The notes: generated by a model from the sequence alone, not told the origin. A stretch of 33,547 nucleotides of DNA from Lachnospiraceae bacterium (GCA_900771995.1 CAAGQC010000072.1:1-33547); one strand, 5' to 3'. Shown: positions 1-8,571, numbered from the stretch's first letter. Numbers and translations are program-made.

Positions 1-3000
1 AGCGCGGCGATCACCGACCACGGCGTTATGTACGGTGTGATCGATTTCTACCGTGCGGCCAGAGAGGCAGGGATCAAGCCGATTCTGGGCTGCGAGGTGT
101 ATGTGGCACCGAATTCCCGATTTGACAAGGAACTGACCGGTGGGGAAGAGCGGTATCATCATCTGGTGCTGCTGGCGGAGAACAATACCGGCTATGCGAA
201 TCTCATGAAGATCGTCAGCCGCGGTTTTACGGAAGGCTACTATTATAAACCCCGTGTGGATATGGAAGTGTTGCAGGAGTTCCACGAAGGGATCATTGCA
301 CTGTCCGCCTGCCTTGCGGGAGAGGTACCCCGGTATATTCTGAAGGGCATGAAGGACGAAGCGAGAAAGGCAGCCCGCAAATACGAGGCCTGCTTCGGCA
401 AGGGCAATTATTTTCTGGAATTGCAGGATCACGGCATTCCGGAGCAGCGCACCGTGAATATGGAACTGCTCCAGATGAGCAGGGAACTGGACATTCCCTT
501 AGTGACCACCAATGATGTGCATTATACCTATGCGGAGGATGCCGTTCCCCATGACATCCTGCTGTGCTTACAGACGGGCAAAAAGCTGGCGGACGAGGAC
601 CGTATGCGTTACGAGGGCGGCCAGTATTACGTCAAGAGCGAAGAGGAAATGAAGGGACTGTTCCCCTATGCCTGGGAGGCGGTGGAGAATACCCAGAGAA
701 TCGCGGACCGCTGTAACGTGGAGATCGAGTTCGGCGTGACGAAGCTGCCGAAATACGATGTGCCGGAAGGTTATGATTCCTGGAGTTATCTGAACAAACT
801 CTGCGATGACGGACTGGCGGAGCGCTACGGCGATGGCAATCAGCCCGCCGGAGAGACCGGACAGACTCTGCGGGAGCGGCTGGATTACGAGCTGGGCGTT
901 ATCCGCAGAATGGGATATGTGGACTACTTTCTGATCGTATGGGATTTCATCAACTATGCGAAAGAACACGGGATTCCCGTGGGACCGGGACGAGGCTCCG
1001 CTGCGGGAAGTATCGTGGCATATTGCTTGAAGATCACCAACATTGACCCGATCCATTACAATCTGCTGTTTGAACGATTTCTGAACCCGGAACGTGTCTC
1101 TATGCCCGATATCGACGTGGACTTCTGCTTCGAACGAAGACAGGAAGTCATCGATTATGTAGGCAGAAAATACGGCAACGACAAGGTGGTACAGATCGTT
1201 ACCTTCGGTACCCTGGCGGCCAAGGGTGTCATCCGCGACGTGGGCCGTGTCATGGATCTGCCCTATGCTTTCGTGGATACCATTGCCAAGATGGTGCCCA
1301 ATGAACTGAACATTACTTTGAACAAGGCGCTGGAGATGAATCCGGAATTCCGTAAGCTCTATCAGGAGGATGAACAGGTGCATCATCTGATCGATATGTG
1401 CAAGCGTCTGGAAGGACTGCCCAGACATACTTCCATGCATGCGGCGGGGGTGGTCATCTGTCAGAAGTCAGCGGATGAATTCGTACCCCTGTCCCGGGGC
1501 TCCGACGGTTCCATCGTCACCCAGTTTACCATGACGACGCTGGAAGAACTGGGACTGTTGAAAATGGATTTCCTGGGGCTGCGTACCCTGACGGTGATCC
1601 ACGATGCGGTAAAATTCATCGAGAATACCACCGGCAGACACATTGATGTGGATGCTATTGATTATAACGATCCGAAGGTACTGGCTTCCATCGGCACCGG
1701 CAGAACGGAAGGCGTGTTCCAGCTGGAAAGTGCCGGGATGAAAAGCTTCATGAAGGAACTGCGCCCCCAGAATCTGGAGGATGTGGTGGCCGGTATTTCC
1801 CTGTACCGTCCGGGCCCCATGGATTTTATTCCGAAATACATTCAGGGTAAGAACCATCCGGATGCCGTGACCTATGCCTGCCCTCAGCTGGAGCCGATCC
1901 TGAAGCCCACTTACGGCTGTATCGTGTACCAGGAGCAGGTTATGCAGATCGTTCGTGATCTGGCGGGTTATACGTTGGGACGAAGCGATCTGGTGCGCCG
2001 TGCCATGAGCAAGAAGAAACAGTCCGTCATGGAAAAAGAGCGGGCCAACTTCATCTACGGCAACCCCGAGGAGAATGTCCCCGGCTGTATTGCCAACGGC
2101 ATCGACGAGCAGACCGCGGGACAGATATACGATATGATGATGGATTTCGCCAAGTATGCGTTTAACAAGTCCCACGCGGCCTGCTATGCGGTGGTGGCTT
2201 ACCAGACAGCCTATTTGAAATACTATTATCCCGTGGAGTTCATGGCGGCGCTGATGACTTCCGTTATTGATAACCCGAAAAAGGTATCGGAGTATATTTT
2301 AAACTGCCGGAATATGGATATCGCCATCCTGCCTCCGGATGTGAATGCGGGAGAAGCCGGATTCTCCGTGTCGGACGGCAAGATCCGTTACGCCCTGACG
2401 GCCATTAAGAGTGTGGGACGTCCCATCATTGACAGTCTGGTGCAGGAGCGTAAGGAGAGAGGGCCCTTCACGAATCTGAAGGACTTCATTACCCGTATGT
2501 CTGATAAAAAGGAAATGAACAAGCGGGCTATTGAAAATCTGATCAAGGCGGGTGCGCTGGATGGTCTGGGAGGTACCAGAAAACAGTTCATGAGCGTCTA
2601 CGTGCAGATCGCGGACCATATTGCTCATGATAAGAAGAACAATCTGGCAGGGCAGATCTCTCTGTTTGATATCGCGGGGGAAGAAGATAAGGAAGAATTC
2701 GATATCCGGATGCCAGATGTGGGCGAATACAACAAGGAGATGCTGTTAGGCTTCGAAAAAGAGGTGCTGGGCGTCTATGTCAGCGGACATCCCCTGGAGG
2801 AATATCAGGAACTGTGGCAGAACTGCATCAGTAATACCGCCGGAGATTTTGCATTAGACGAAGAGACCGGAGAGGTGCAGTTAGTGAAGGATCAGGCCAA
2901 TGCGGTCATCGGCGGACTGATCGCGGACAAGACGGTAAAATACACCAAGAACGATAAGATCATGGCATTTTTAAATGTGGAGGATCTGATCGGCAATGTG

Positions 3001-3669
3001 GAGGTGGTGGTATTTCCACAGGTGTACGAGCGCTACAGCACATTGCTTGTGGAGGATGCGAAGGTATTTATCCGGGGCAGAGTGTCTCTGGAGGAAGATA
3101 AGGACGGCAAGCTGATCTGCGACCAGATCATCAGCTTCGAGGATGCCCAGGCCGCAAGGGCGGCGAACCAGCCTCTGTTCCCCAGAAATTACGGCGGGGG
3201 CCGCGGAGGCAGCGGCCGCAGCGGAGGCTACGGCAACGGTTATGGCAGCGCCGGAGGCTACCGGAATGGCGGAAGCGGTAACGGGCAGTATCCGGGCGGC
3301 GCTGCGGCCGGGAATACATCCGGTGGGCAGACCGGGCAGATGCCCGCGGGACAGACGCAGTCCGGCCAACGGCCGCAGGGCGCCGGAACGCAGCAGAAAA
3401 AAGGCATGCCTGCGGGAGCCTGGATCCAGTTTGCAAACATGGATTCCTACAAAGCCAGAGAAGCGGAACTGCTGCAGGCCATAGCGGACTCCGATGGCAA
3501 TGACGACGTCGTGATCTATCTGCGGGATATTAAAAATTATAAGATTTTACCGGCAAATCTCCGGGTGAAAGCCGATGAAGCGTTAATGGAAAAGCTTACA
3601 TTGCTGTTTGGAAAAGAAAATGTTAAATTTATAACGAAACCTATTGAAAACCGCTCAAAAATAGATTAA
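1..3669 (+). CDS. dnaE: DNA polymerase III alpha subunit (5' end cut off by window)
   Basis: Replicative polymerase of the DnaE class. The reading frame is open from base 1 and begins inside the PHP domain (AITDHGVMYG), so roughly the first 70 residues lie outside the window. Counting from the first codon, GPGRGSAAGS is at about 328-337. The catalytic aspartates lie in PDIDVDF (D372, D374) and in KMDFLGL (D523), matching E. coli D401, D403 and D555. The finger motif KPTYGCIVYQEQ follows, then an OB fold near residues 965-1055. An unusual Gly/Ser/Asn/Gln-rich stretch (about 1062-1137) separates the OB fold from a conserved C-terminal tail. Stop is at 3667-3669. The pfkA promoter overlaps the last codons. 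Identification is certain; only the N-terminus is missing. Confidence 0.98.
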   Translation, partial: SAAITDHGVMYGVIDFYRAAREAGIKPILGCEVYVAPNSRFDKELTGGEERYHHLVLLAENNTGYANLMKIVSRGFTEGYYYKPRVDMEVLQEFHEGIIALSACLAGEVPRYILKGMKDEARKAARKYEACFGKGNYFLELQDHGIPEQRTVNMELLQMSRELDIPLVTTNDVHYTYAEDAVPHDILLCLQTGKKLADEDRMRYEGGQYYVKSEEEMKGLFPYAWEAVENTQRIADRCNVEIEFGVTKLPKYDVPEGYDSWSYLNKLCDDGLAERYGDGNQPAGETGQTLRERLDYELGVIRRMGYVDYFLIVWDFINYAKEHGIPVGPGRGSAAGSIVAYCLKITNIDPIHYNLLFERFLNPERVSMPDIDVDFCFERRQEVIDYVGRKYGNDKVVQIVTFGTLAAKGVIRDVGRVMDLPYAFVDTIAKMVPNELNITLNKALEMNPEFRKLYQEDEQVHHLIDMCKRLEGLPRHTSMHAAGVVICQKSADEFVPLSRGSDGSIVTQFTMTTLEELGLLKMDFLGLRTLTVIHDAVKFIENTTGRHIDVDAIDYNDPKVLASIGTGRTEGVFQLESAGMKSFMKELRPQNLEDVVAGISLYRPGPMDFIPKYIQGKNHPDAVTYACPQLEPILKPTYGCIVYQEQVMQIVRDLAGYTLGRSDLVRRAMSKKKQSVMEKERANFIYGNPEENVPGCIANGIDEQTAGQIYDMMMDFAKYAFNKSHAACYAVVAYQTAYLKYYYPVEFMAALMTSVIDNPKKVSEYILNCRNMDIAILPPDVNAGEAGFSVSDGKIRYALTAIKSVGRPIIDSLVQERKERGPFTNLKDFITRMSDKKEMNKRAIENLIKAGALDGLGGTRKQFMSVYVQIADHIAHDKKNNLAGQISLFDIAGEEDKEEFDIRMPDVGEYNKEMLLGFEKEVLGVYVSGHPLEEYQELWQNCISNTAGDFALDEETGEVQLVKDQANAVIGGLIADKTVKYTKNDKIMAFLNVEDLIGNVEVVVFPQVYERYSTLLVEDAKVFIRGRVSLEEDKDGKLICDQIISFEDAQAARAANQPLFPRNYGGGRGGSGRSGGYGNGYGSAGGYRNGGSGNGQYPGGAAAGNTSGGQTGQMPAGQTQSGQRPQGAGTQQKKGMPAGAWIQFANMDSYKAREAELLQAIADSDGNDDVVIYLRDIKNYKILPANLRVKADEALMEKLTLLFGKENVKFITKPIENRSKID

Positions 3670-3672
3670 AAT
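3644..3672 (+). promoter_or_regulatory. Sigma-A type promoter for pfkA
   Basis: TTGAAA (3644-3649), a 17-nt spacer, then TAAAAT (3667-3672). It overlaps the last codons and stop of dnaE and lies about 50 nt before the pfkA start. The ribosome site TTAGGAGGTAA sits just before the ATG at 3725. Inferred from consensus match and spacing only. Confidence 0.6.
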
Positions 3673-3724
3673 AAGGAATCGAGAAGAGAAAACTATTCGT
3701 TCGTTTACTTAGGAGGTAACAGTC

Positions 3725-4699
3725 ATGGCAAAAGAGATTAAGACGATCGGCGTATTGACCAGCGGCGGTGATGCACCGGGAATGAACGCTGCTATCCGTG
3801 CAGTTGTTCGTACAGCCATTGCAAGAGGACTGAAAGTTAAGGGTATCAAAAAAGGCTATCAGGGTCTTTTGAATGAAGAGATCATAGATATGCAGGCCAA
3901 GGACGTGTCCGATATCATCCAGCGTGGTGGTACGATCCTGGGAACCGCACGTTGTCTGGAGTTCAAGGAAGCGGAAGGACAGAAGAAGGGTGCGGAGATC
4001 TGCAGAAAGCACGGCATCGACGGCATCGTGGTCATCGGCGGTGACGGTTCCTACCGCGGCGCACAGGCTCTGTCCAGACTGGGCGTCAATACCATCGGCC
4101 TTCCCGGTACTATCGACCTGGATATCGCATGTACCGAGTACACTATCGGTTTCGATACCGCAGTCAATACAGCAATGCAGGCAATCGACAAGGTTAAGGA
4201 TACCTCTTCCTCTCATGAGAGATGCAGTATCATCGAGGTAATGGGCAGAAATGCCGGATATATCGCTCTGTGGTGTGGTATTGCCAACGGCGCCGAGGAT
4301 ATCCTGCTTCCCGAGAAGTACGATTACAACGAACAGAATATTATCAATAATATCATTACCAACCGTAAGCATGGTAAGACCCATCATATCATCATCAATG
4401 CCGAGGGAATCGGACATTCCACTTCCATGGCCCGTCGTATCGAGGCTGCTACCGGTATTGAGACCCGTGCTACGATCTTAGGTTACATGCAGCGTGGCGG
4501 AAGCCCGACGGCCAAGGATCGTTACTATGCATCTATCATGGGTGCTTACGCAGTAGACATTATGCTGGAAGGCAAGACCAACCGTGTCGTAGGTTACCAG
4601 CACGGTGAGTTCATCGATTTCGATATCGAGGAAGCTTTACAGATGCAGAAGGGCATCAACGAGTACCAGTTCGAGGTATCTCACCTGCTGTCCATCTAG
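3725..4699 (+). CDS. pfkA: ATP-dependent 6-phosphofructokinase
   Basis: Phosphorylates fructose 6-phosphate to fructose 1,6-bisphosphate in glycolysis; cytoplasmic, usually a homotetramer. It has 324 residues, close to the usual ~320 of bacterial PfkA. The phosphate loop SGGDAPGMN is at 13-20. GGDGS is at 105-109; Gly at 108 is the residue expected of ATP-using rather than PPi-using enzymes. The active-site motif, normally TIDND, reads TIDLD here (129-133): both aspartates are kept but the Asn is Leu. EVMGRNAGYIALW and the late GYMQRGGSPTA motif are intact. The start is fixed by a strong AGGAGG. It has its own promoter and is followed by a terminator, so it is probably monocistronic. Confidence 0.96.
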   Translation: MAKEIKTIGVLTSGGDAPGMNAAIRAVVRTAIARGLKVKGIKKGYQGLLNEEIIDMQAKDVSDIIQRGGTILGTARCLEFKEAEGQKKGAEICRKHGIDGIVVIGGDGSYRGAQALSRLGVNTIGLPGTIDLDIACTEYTIGFDTAVNTAMQAIDKVKDTSSSHERCSIIEVMGRNAGYIALWCGIANGAEDILLPEKYDYNEQNIINNIITNRKHGKTHHIIINAEGIGHSTSMARRIEAATGIETRATILGYMQRGGSPTAKDRYYASIMGAYAVDIMLEGKTNRVVGYQHGEFIDFDIEEALQMQKGINEYQFEVSHLLSI

Positions 4700-4732
4700 T
4701 TCAACTGTTCAGACATACGAAGATACGAAGAC

Positions 4733-4766
4733 AAAGGCGTTTCCCATTGCGTGGAAACGCCTTTTT
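4733..4766 (+). terminator. Rho-independent terminator after pfkA
   Basis: AAAGGCGTTTCC, loop cattgcgt, then GGAAACGCCTTTTT: a stem of at least 10 bp followed by a T run. It lies 34 nt after the pfkA stop. Confidence 0.9.
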
Positions 4767-4792
4767 GACTATAATAAACTCATCTATAGAAT
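4765..4792 (+). promoter_or_regulatory. Probable promoter for the SpoU methyltransferase gene
   Basis: TTGACT (4765-4770), a 16-nt spacer, then TAGAAT (4787-4792). The -35 overlaps the T run of the pfkA terminator, a compact arrangement. The next start codon is at 4877. Inferred from consensus only. Confidence 0.45.
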
Positions 4793-4876
4793 GTATTCCG
4801 ACTGCCTGCGGGCAGGGATAGAGTACGTATCAAGAAAATCGCGTTATTATGGCTGGAGAGCAGGGAGCAGACAGAT

Positions 4877-5683
4877 ATGATCACAAGTAACAACAATGCA
4901 AAAGTAAAACAGGTGGTCCAGTGGCAGACCAAGGCAAAGGAGCGCCGCAAGGATCACGTATTTCTGGCAGAGGGCATCAGGATGTGCGAGGAGGCTCCGG
5001 TCAAAAGTGTGCGGGAGATCTACCTTACGGAAGAGCTGGAACAGAAGATCCGGCAGAATGCACAGAAGGGAGATTCCGCGTTCTGGGACAAGCTGCAGCA
5101 GACCGGTTACGAGACCGTGTCGCCGGAGGTCTTTGCCAAAATGGCGGATACCCAGACCCCTCAGGGCATTCTGACGGTACTGCAACAGCCTTCCTATGAT
5201 CTGGAACAACTGTTGGAACAGCCGGATCCTTTATTTTTGATCCTGGAGAATCTGCAGGATCCCGGCAATCTGGGAACTATGATCCGCACCGGAGAAGGAG
5301 CAGGAATAACAGGTGTTATCATGAACAGTCAGACCGTGGATATTTTCAATCCGAAGACCATCCGGGCTACCATGGGCTCTATTTTCCGGGTGCCCTTTGT
5401 CTATGTGCCGGAACTGGCACCGGTGCTGGACCAGATGCATGAAAAGGGGATCCACACCTATGCGGCGCACCTGAAAGGACAGAAATATTATGATTTCTTT
5501 TCCTTCCAGGAACCCACGGCGTTCCTGATCGGCAATGAAGGAAACGGATTATCCCGGGAGATCTCCGACCGGGCGGGACAGTATCTCAAGATCCCCATGG
5601 AGGGCAGGGTGGAATCCCTGAATGCTTCCATCGCAGCGGCACTCCTGATGTACGAAGCCCACAGGCAGCGGAGCCGGGGGTAG
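4877..5683 (+). CDS. TrmH/SpoU-family RNA 2'-O-methyltransferase
   Basis: SPOUT-class, SAM-dependent ribose methyltransferase of 268 residues, probably acting on 23S rRNA or tRNA. The N-terminal ~100 residues form a substrate-binding domain of the SpoU_sub_bind type (KDHVFLAEGIRMCEEA). The knotted catalytic domain carries motif 1, NLGTMIRTGEGAG, motif 2, FLIGNEGNGLS, and motif 3, MEGRVESLNASIAAALLMYE. These three motifs define the family. The start at 4877 has only a weak ribosome site (GGAG further upstream) but gives a normal N-terminus. The exact target nucleotide cannot be told from the sequence. It stands alone between pfkA and proC. Confidence 0.9.
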   Translation: MITSNNNAKVKQVVQWQTKAKERRKDHVFLAEGIRMCEEAPVKSVREIYLTEELEQKIRQNAQKGDSAFWDKLQQTGYETVSPEVFAKMADTQTPQGILTVLQQPSYDLEQLLEQPDPLFLILENLQDPGNLGTMIRTGEGAGITGVIMNSQTVDIFNPKTIRATMGSIFRVPFVYVPELAPVLDQMHEKGIHTYAAHLKGQKYYDFFSFQEPTAFLIGNEGNGLSREISDRAGQYLKIPMEGRVESLNASIAAALLMYEAHRQRSRG

Positions 5684-5772
5684 TAACGGAAACAGCAGAG
5701 AAGGACGGTTATACCATAAGAACATTAAGGACATTAATTATAGAAGAAAGACAGTATAGGAGGACAGGTGTT

Positions 5773-6570
5773 ATGAAAATCGGATTTATCGGACTGGGAA
5801 ATATGGCTACGGCCATGATCGGAGGAATGCTGCAAAAAGGTATCGCAGCTCCCGAAGATATTATTGGCTCTTCCAAAACGGAAGCAACAGCAGAAAAAGT
5901 TAAAACGAAATTTAATATTAACACAACCACGGATAATAAAACCGTGGCGGAGCAGGCAGACATTCTGTTCCTGGCGGTAAAACCCATTTTCTTCCCGAAA
6001 GTCATTGCCCAGATCAAGGACGTCGTAGCGGAGGAGACCCTGATCGTCAGCATTGCCGCCGGAAGAACTCTGGGATACCTGAAGGAGGCTTTCGGCAGAC
6101 CGGAATTGAAACTGATCCGCTGCATGCCCAATACTCCGGCATTGGTATTGGAGGGCTGCACCGGCGTCTGCGCGGAGGAAAATGTCACAGAGGAAGAAAT
6201 GGAGCAGGTGCTTAAACTGTTACGTTCCTTCGGCATCGCCAGTGTGGTACCGGAGCGGCTGATGGATGTGGTCGTCGGGGTCAGCGGAAGTTCCCCGGCG
6301 TATGTATTTCTGTTCATCGAGGCTATGGCTGATGAGGCGGTGGCTGCAGGAATGCCCAGAAAACAGGCCTATGAATTCGCCGCCCAGTCCGTCCTCGGAA
6401 GTGCGAAAATGGTGCTGGAGACCGGAAAACATCCCGGAGAACTGAAAGACATGGTATGCTCTCCCGGAGGCACCACGATCCAGGCCGTCAAAGTACTGGA
6501 GGAAAAGGGTCTGCGGGCTGCCGTCATGGACGCCATGGATGCCTGCATTGAGAAGTCCAAAAACATGTAA
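5773..6570 (+). CDS. proC: Pyrroline-5-carboxylate reductase
   Basis: Last step of proline synthesis: reduces 1-pyrroline-5-carboxylate to proline with NAD(P)H. It has 265 residues, the normal length. The Rossmann nucleotide-binding motif GFIGLGNMATAMIGG is at the N-terminus. The dimerisation and active-site half contains VSGSSPAYVFLFIEAMADE and MVCSPGGTTIQAVKVLEE, both diagnostic of ProC. The start is well set by AGGAGGACAGGTGTT before ATG 5773. It is about 90 nt downstream of the methyltransferase gene; I see no convincing terminator between them, so they may be co-transcribed. Confidence 0.96.
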   Translation: MKIGFIGLGNMATAMIGGMLQKGIAAPEDIIGSSKTEATAEKVKTKFNINTTTDNKTVAEQADILFLAVKPIFFPKVIAQIKDVVAEETLIVSIAAGRTLGYLKEAFGRPELKLIRCMPNTPALVLEGCTGVCAEENVTEEEMEQVLKLLRSFGIASVVPERLMDVVVGVSGSSPAYVFLFIEAMADEAVAAGMPRKQAYEFAAQSVLGSAKMVLETGKHPGELKDMVCSPGGTTIQAVKVLEEKGLRAAVMDAMDACIEKSKNM

Positions 6571-6603
6571 AAAGCCTGAAAAATCATGGGATAATCCCAA
6601 AAC

Positions 6604-6632
6604 TTGACAAAAATTTTGTCATCTGTTATGAT
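6604..6632 (+). promoter_or_regulatory. Strong sigma-A promoter for the cell-wall hydrolase gene
   Basis: Perfect -35 TTGACA (6604-6609), spacer of exactly 17 nt, -10 TATGAT (6627-6632). Predicted transcription start is near 6639, giving a leader of about 130 nt before the ATG at 6771. Confidence 0.8.
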
Positions 6633-6666
6633 ATTCCGCGTAACAAATTTAACATTTTTGTAACAA

Positions 6667-6753
6667 ACCGGTGAAAATCTTAATAATTTAAGCATATACT
6701 ATTCACTGGTGAGATCCGCAGGTATCCTACCCCGTTGGGGAATCTTCCTGTGG
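6667..6753 (+). promoter_or_regulatory. Structured 5' leader, candidate cis-regulatory RNA
   Basis: Two stem structures fill the leader of the hydrolase gene. Stem A pairs ACCGGTGAA (6667-6675) with TTCACTGGT (6702-6710), one G-U pair, and encloses a small CTTAA/TTAAG hairpin. Stem B pairs CCGCAGG (6716-6722) with CCTGTGG (6747-6753), one G-U pair, and encloses the hairpin CCCC-gtt-GGGG (6730-6740). The ribosome site GGGAAAGG (6752-6759) starts at the 3' arm of stem B, so folding could affect translation. I could not match it to a named riboswitch class. Confidence 0.45.
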
Positions 6754-6770
6754 GAAAGGCGTGTATCAAG

Positions 6771-7850
6771 ATGACAAAAAGCAGAAGAATGCTGGTTGTA
6801 TGCGTAGGACTGCTCTGTTCTTTCTTCCTGAGCATGCAAATGAGCATGACCGCACAGGCGGGCAATACAAGAAATTATGTGAATGATCTGAACGGTGGTG
6901 TCGCATCCATCCTGGATCCCGGTTCCAAGAACAGTACGGAGGTGATCAATGCCACAGTGGAGGCATTGAACCTGACCTTCCCTTCCGAGGAGGAGATCAG
7001 TTCCGGACTGGTCATGGCAAACGTAAGGGATGCCATGAATGTACGAAGCGATGCCAGCGAGGAGGCTTCCAAGGTCGGTAAACTCTACAAGGACTGTGGA
7101 GGTACGATCCTGGAGCGTAAGGATGGCTGGACTAAGATTCAGTCAGGATCCCTGATCGGCTGGGCGAAGGACGAATATCTCCTGTTCGGAGATGACGCAA
7201 AAGCACTGGCCAATGATGTAGGCAGAATGATCGCACAGGTCGATACGGAGACCCTCCGGGTGAGAACAGAGGCGGATCAGGACGCCGGTGTTCTGGGACT
7301 GCTTCCCAAGGGCGATATTGTAGATGTGGTAGACAACAGCAATCCCGAATGGGTCTGCATTGACTACGAAGGAGCAGACGGCTATGTGTCTGCCGAATAT
7401 GTAACTCTGGATTTCCAGATCGACTCCGGCGAGACGCTGGAGCAGATCAAGGCAAGAGAGGCCGCGGAGCGTGAGGCAAAGCGTCATGTGAACTATGGTG
7501 AGTACACCACCGATGCGGATACCACGCAGCTGCTGGCTGCACTGATCCAGTGTGAAGCCGGCTGCGAAAGCTATGAAGGCCAGCTGGCAGTAGGTTCCGT
7601 CGTTATGAACCGTGTACGGAGCGGAGCATATCCCAACAGTATCCACGGTGTGATCTATGCGTCCGGACAGTTTACTCCGGCACTGAACGGTAAGGTAAAT
7701 ACCGTATATGAATCCGGCAAGATCTCCGCAAGCTGCATTCAGGCAGCTCAGGAAGCTATTTCCGGCGTCTCCAATGTGGGAGATCTGACCCACTTCAGAC
7801 GTAACAACGGCCGTGACGGACTGGTCATCGGCAACCATGTATTCTACTAA
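6771..7850 (+). CDS. Secreted SH3-domain cell-wall hydrolase (SleB/Hydrolase_2 type)
   Basis: A 359-residue exported peptidoglycan-acting protein. Residues 1-27 form a signal peptide: KSRR, a hydrophobic core, then a cleavage site after MTAQA. Two bacterial SH3 domains follow at about 79-143 (VRDAMNVRSD, IGWAKDEYLLF) and 150-215 (TLRVRTEADQ, DGYVSAEYV). A short charged linker (QIKAREAAEREAKR) leads to the C-terminal Hydrolase_2 domain (about 245-359) with AALIQCEAGCESYEGQLAVG and VVMNRVRSGAYPNSI, the signature of SleB-type cortex-lytic or muralytic enzymes. ATG 6771 is chosen because it gives the signal peptide and has GGGAAAGG upstream. Its role in vegetative wall turnover or in spores cannot be settled here. 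A terminator follows. Confidence 0.88.
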   Translation: MTKSRRMLVVCVGLLCSFFLSMQMSMTAQAGNTRNYVNDLNGGVASILDPGSKNSTEVINATVEALNLTFPSEEEISSGLVMANVRDAMNVRSDASEEASKVGKLYKDCGGTILERKDGWTKIQSGSLIGWAKDEYLLFGDDAKALANDVGRMIAQVDTETLRVRTEADQDAGVLGLLPKGDIVDVVDNSNPEWVCIDYEGADGYVSAEYVTLDFQIDSGETLEQIKAREAAEREAKRHVNYGEYTTDADTTQLLAALIQCEAGCESYEGQLAVGSVVMNRVRSGAYPNSIHGVIYASGQFTPALNGKVNTVYESGKISASCIQAAQEAISGVSNVGDLTHFRRNNGRDGLVIGNHVFY

Positions 7851-7888
7851 GACCAGGGGATAGTTTACAAAAGAACAGAGCATGCAAC

Positions 7889-7926
7889 AAAAGACGGTGT
7901 CCCGGAGTCGGGATGCCGTCTTTTTT
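7889..7926 (+). terminator. Rho-independent terminator after the hydrolase gene
   Basis: AAAAGACGG pairs with CCGTCTTTT; an inner TCCCG/CGGGA stem is separated by a small internal loop. A six-T run follows (7921-7926). Confidence 0.9.
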
Positions 7927-7961
7927 GCATAATAGAATCCCATATCGTGCGCCAATAGCGG

Positions 7962-7990
7962 TTGTCACGGGCAGTTATTTGTAGTACACT
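7962..7990 (+). promoter_or_regulatory. Probable promoter for nfeD-SPFH
   Basis: TTGTCA (7962-7967), a 17-nt spacer, then TACACT (7985-7990), 33 nt before the ATG at 8023 and just after the preceding terminator. Confidence 0.55.
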
Positions 7991-8022
7991 GAATACAACT
8001 ACAAAACCAAAGGAGTGATCAT

Positions 8023-8502
8023 ATGAGTGAAATGGTAACCTTGTGGCTTGTGGTATTGATCGTATCGATCGGTGTGGAGGTCGCCACTCTGGGACTGACG
8101 AGCATCTGGTTCGCCGGAGGTGCCGTCGTGGCAGTCATTGCCGCCGCATTGCAGGCACCGATCTGGTTGCAGATCCTGTTATTTTTTGCAGTATCTCTGC
8201 TGCTGTTATTTTTCACGAGACCCGTCGCAGTCAGATATTTCAACAAAGACCGCGTAAGGACGAATGTGGAAAGTATGATCGGCAGACAGGCAATCGTGAC
8301 CAGTGAGATCGACAATCTGCAAGGCATCGGACAGGTAACGGTAGGCGGTCAGGAATGGAGTGCCAGAACCGAAAAGGACGGGGTGAATTTACAGCCCGGG
8401 ACCGTGGTGGACATTGTGGCAGTCAGCGGTGTCAAGCTGATCGTCAAAGTGGATCCACAGATGGCAAAGGTCACCGAATCCGTACCGGAGTCACAATCTT
8501 AA
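8023..8502 (+). CDS. NfeD-family membrane protein
   Basis: Membrane partner of SPFH/stomatin proteins, 159 residues, of the short NfeD type without a protease domain. Residues 1-75 hold several closely spaced hydrophobic segments (VTLWLVVLIVSIGVEVATLG, WFAGGAVVAVIAAAL, ILLFFAVSLLLLFF) followed by TRPVAVRYF, where typical NfeD proteins leave the membrane. Residues ~88-150 form the C-terminal OB fold (IGRQAIVTSEIDN, GQVTVGGQEWSAR, GTVVDIVAVSGVKLIVK). The start has AAAGGAG upstream. The SPFH gene follows 82 nt later, the standard arrangement, so the two products probably form a membrane microdomain complex. Confidence 0.9.
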   Translation: MSEMVTLWLVVLIVSIGVEVATLGLTSIWFAGGAVVAVIAAALQAPIWLQILLFFAVSLLLLFFTRPVAVRYFNKDRVRTNVESMIGRQAIVTSEIDNLQGIGQVTVGGQEWSARTEKDGVNLQPGTVVDIVAVSGVKLIVKVDPQMAKVTESVPESQS

Positions 8503-8535
8503 GAATCGTGTAGAACCGATACATGAGGGAAAAGC

Positions 8536-8571
8536 GCGTACAAGGGGTACGCAGCGTACACAAACGTACGC
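8536..8571 (+). repeat. Two tandem GCGTAC hairpins in the nfeD-SPFH spacer
   Basis: GCGTAC (8536-8541) pairs with GTACGC (8547-8552), and GCGTAC (8554-8559) pairs with GTACGC (8566-8571). The arms are interchangeable between the two hairpins. The AAGGAGG ribosome site of the SPFH gene starts 2-3 nt further on. No T run follows, so this is not a terminator. Confidence 0.6.

Noticed and set aside
568..3484. Many long open frames on the opposite strand and in other frames within dnaE
   Set aside because: They follow the codon periodicity of dnaE, lack ribosome sites and have no family motifs; high-GC third positions keep antisense frames open.
4605..4880. Open frame bridging the pfkA end and the next gene
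   Set aside because: It runs through the pfkA terminator in the wrong frame and has no ribosome site.
6639..6770. Known c-di-AMP (ydaO) or c-di-GMP riboswitch before the hydrolase gene
   Set aside because: The gene type fits, but I could not find the conserved core of either class; kept only as an unnamed structured leader.
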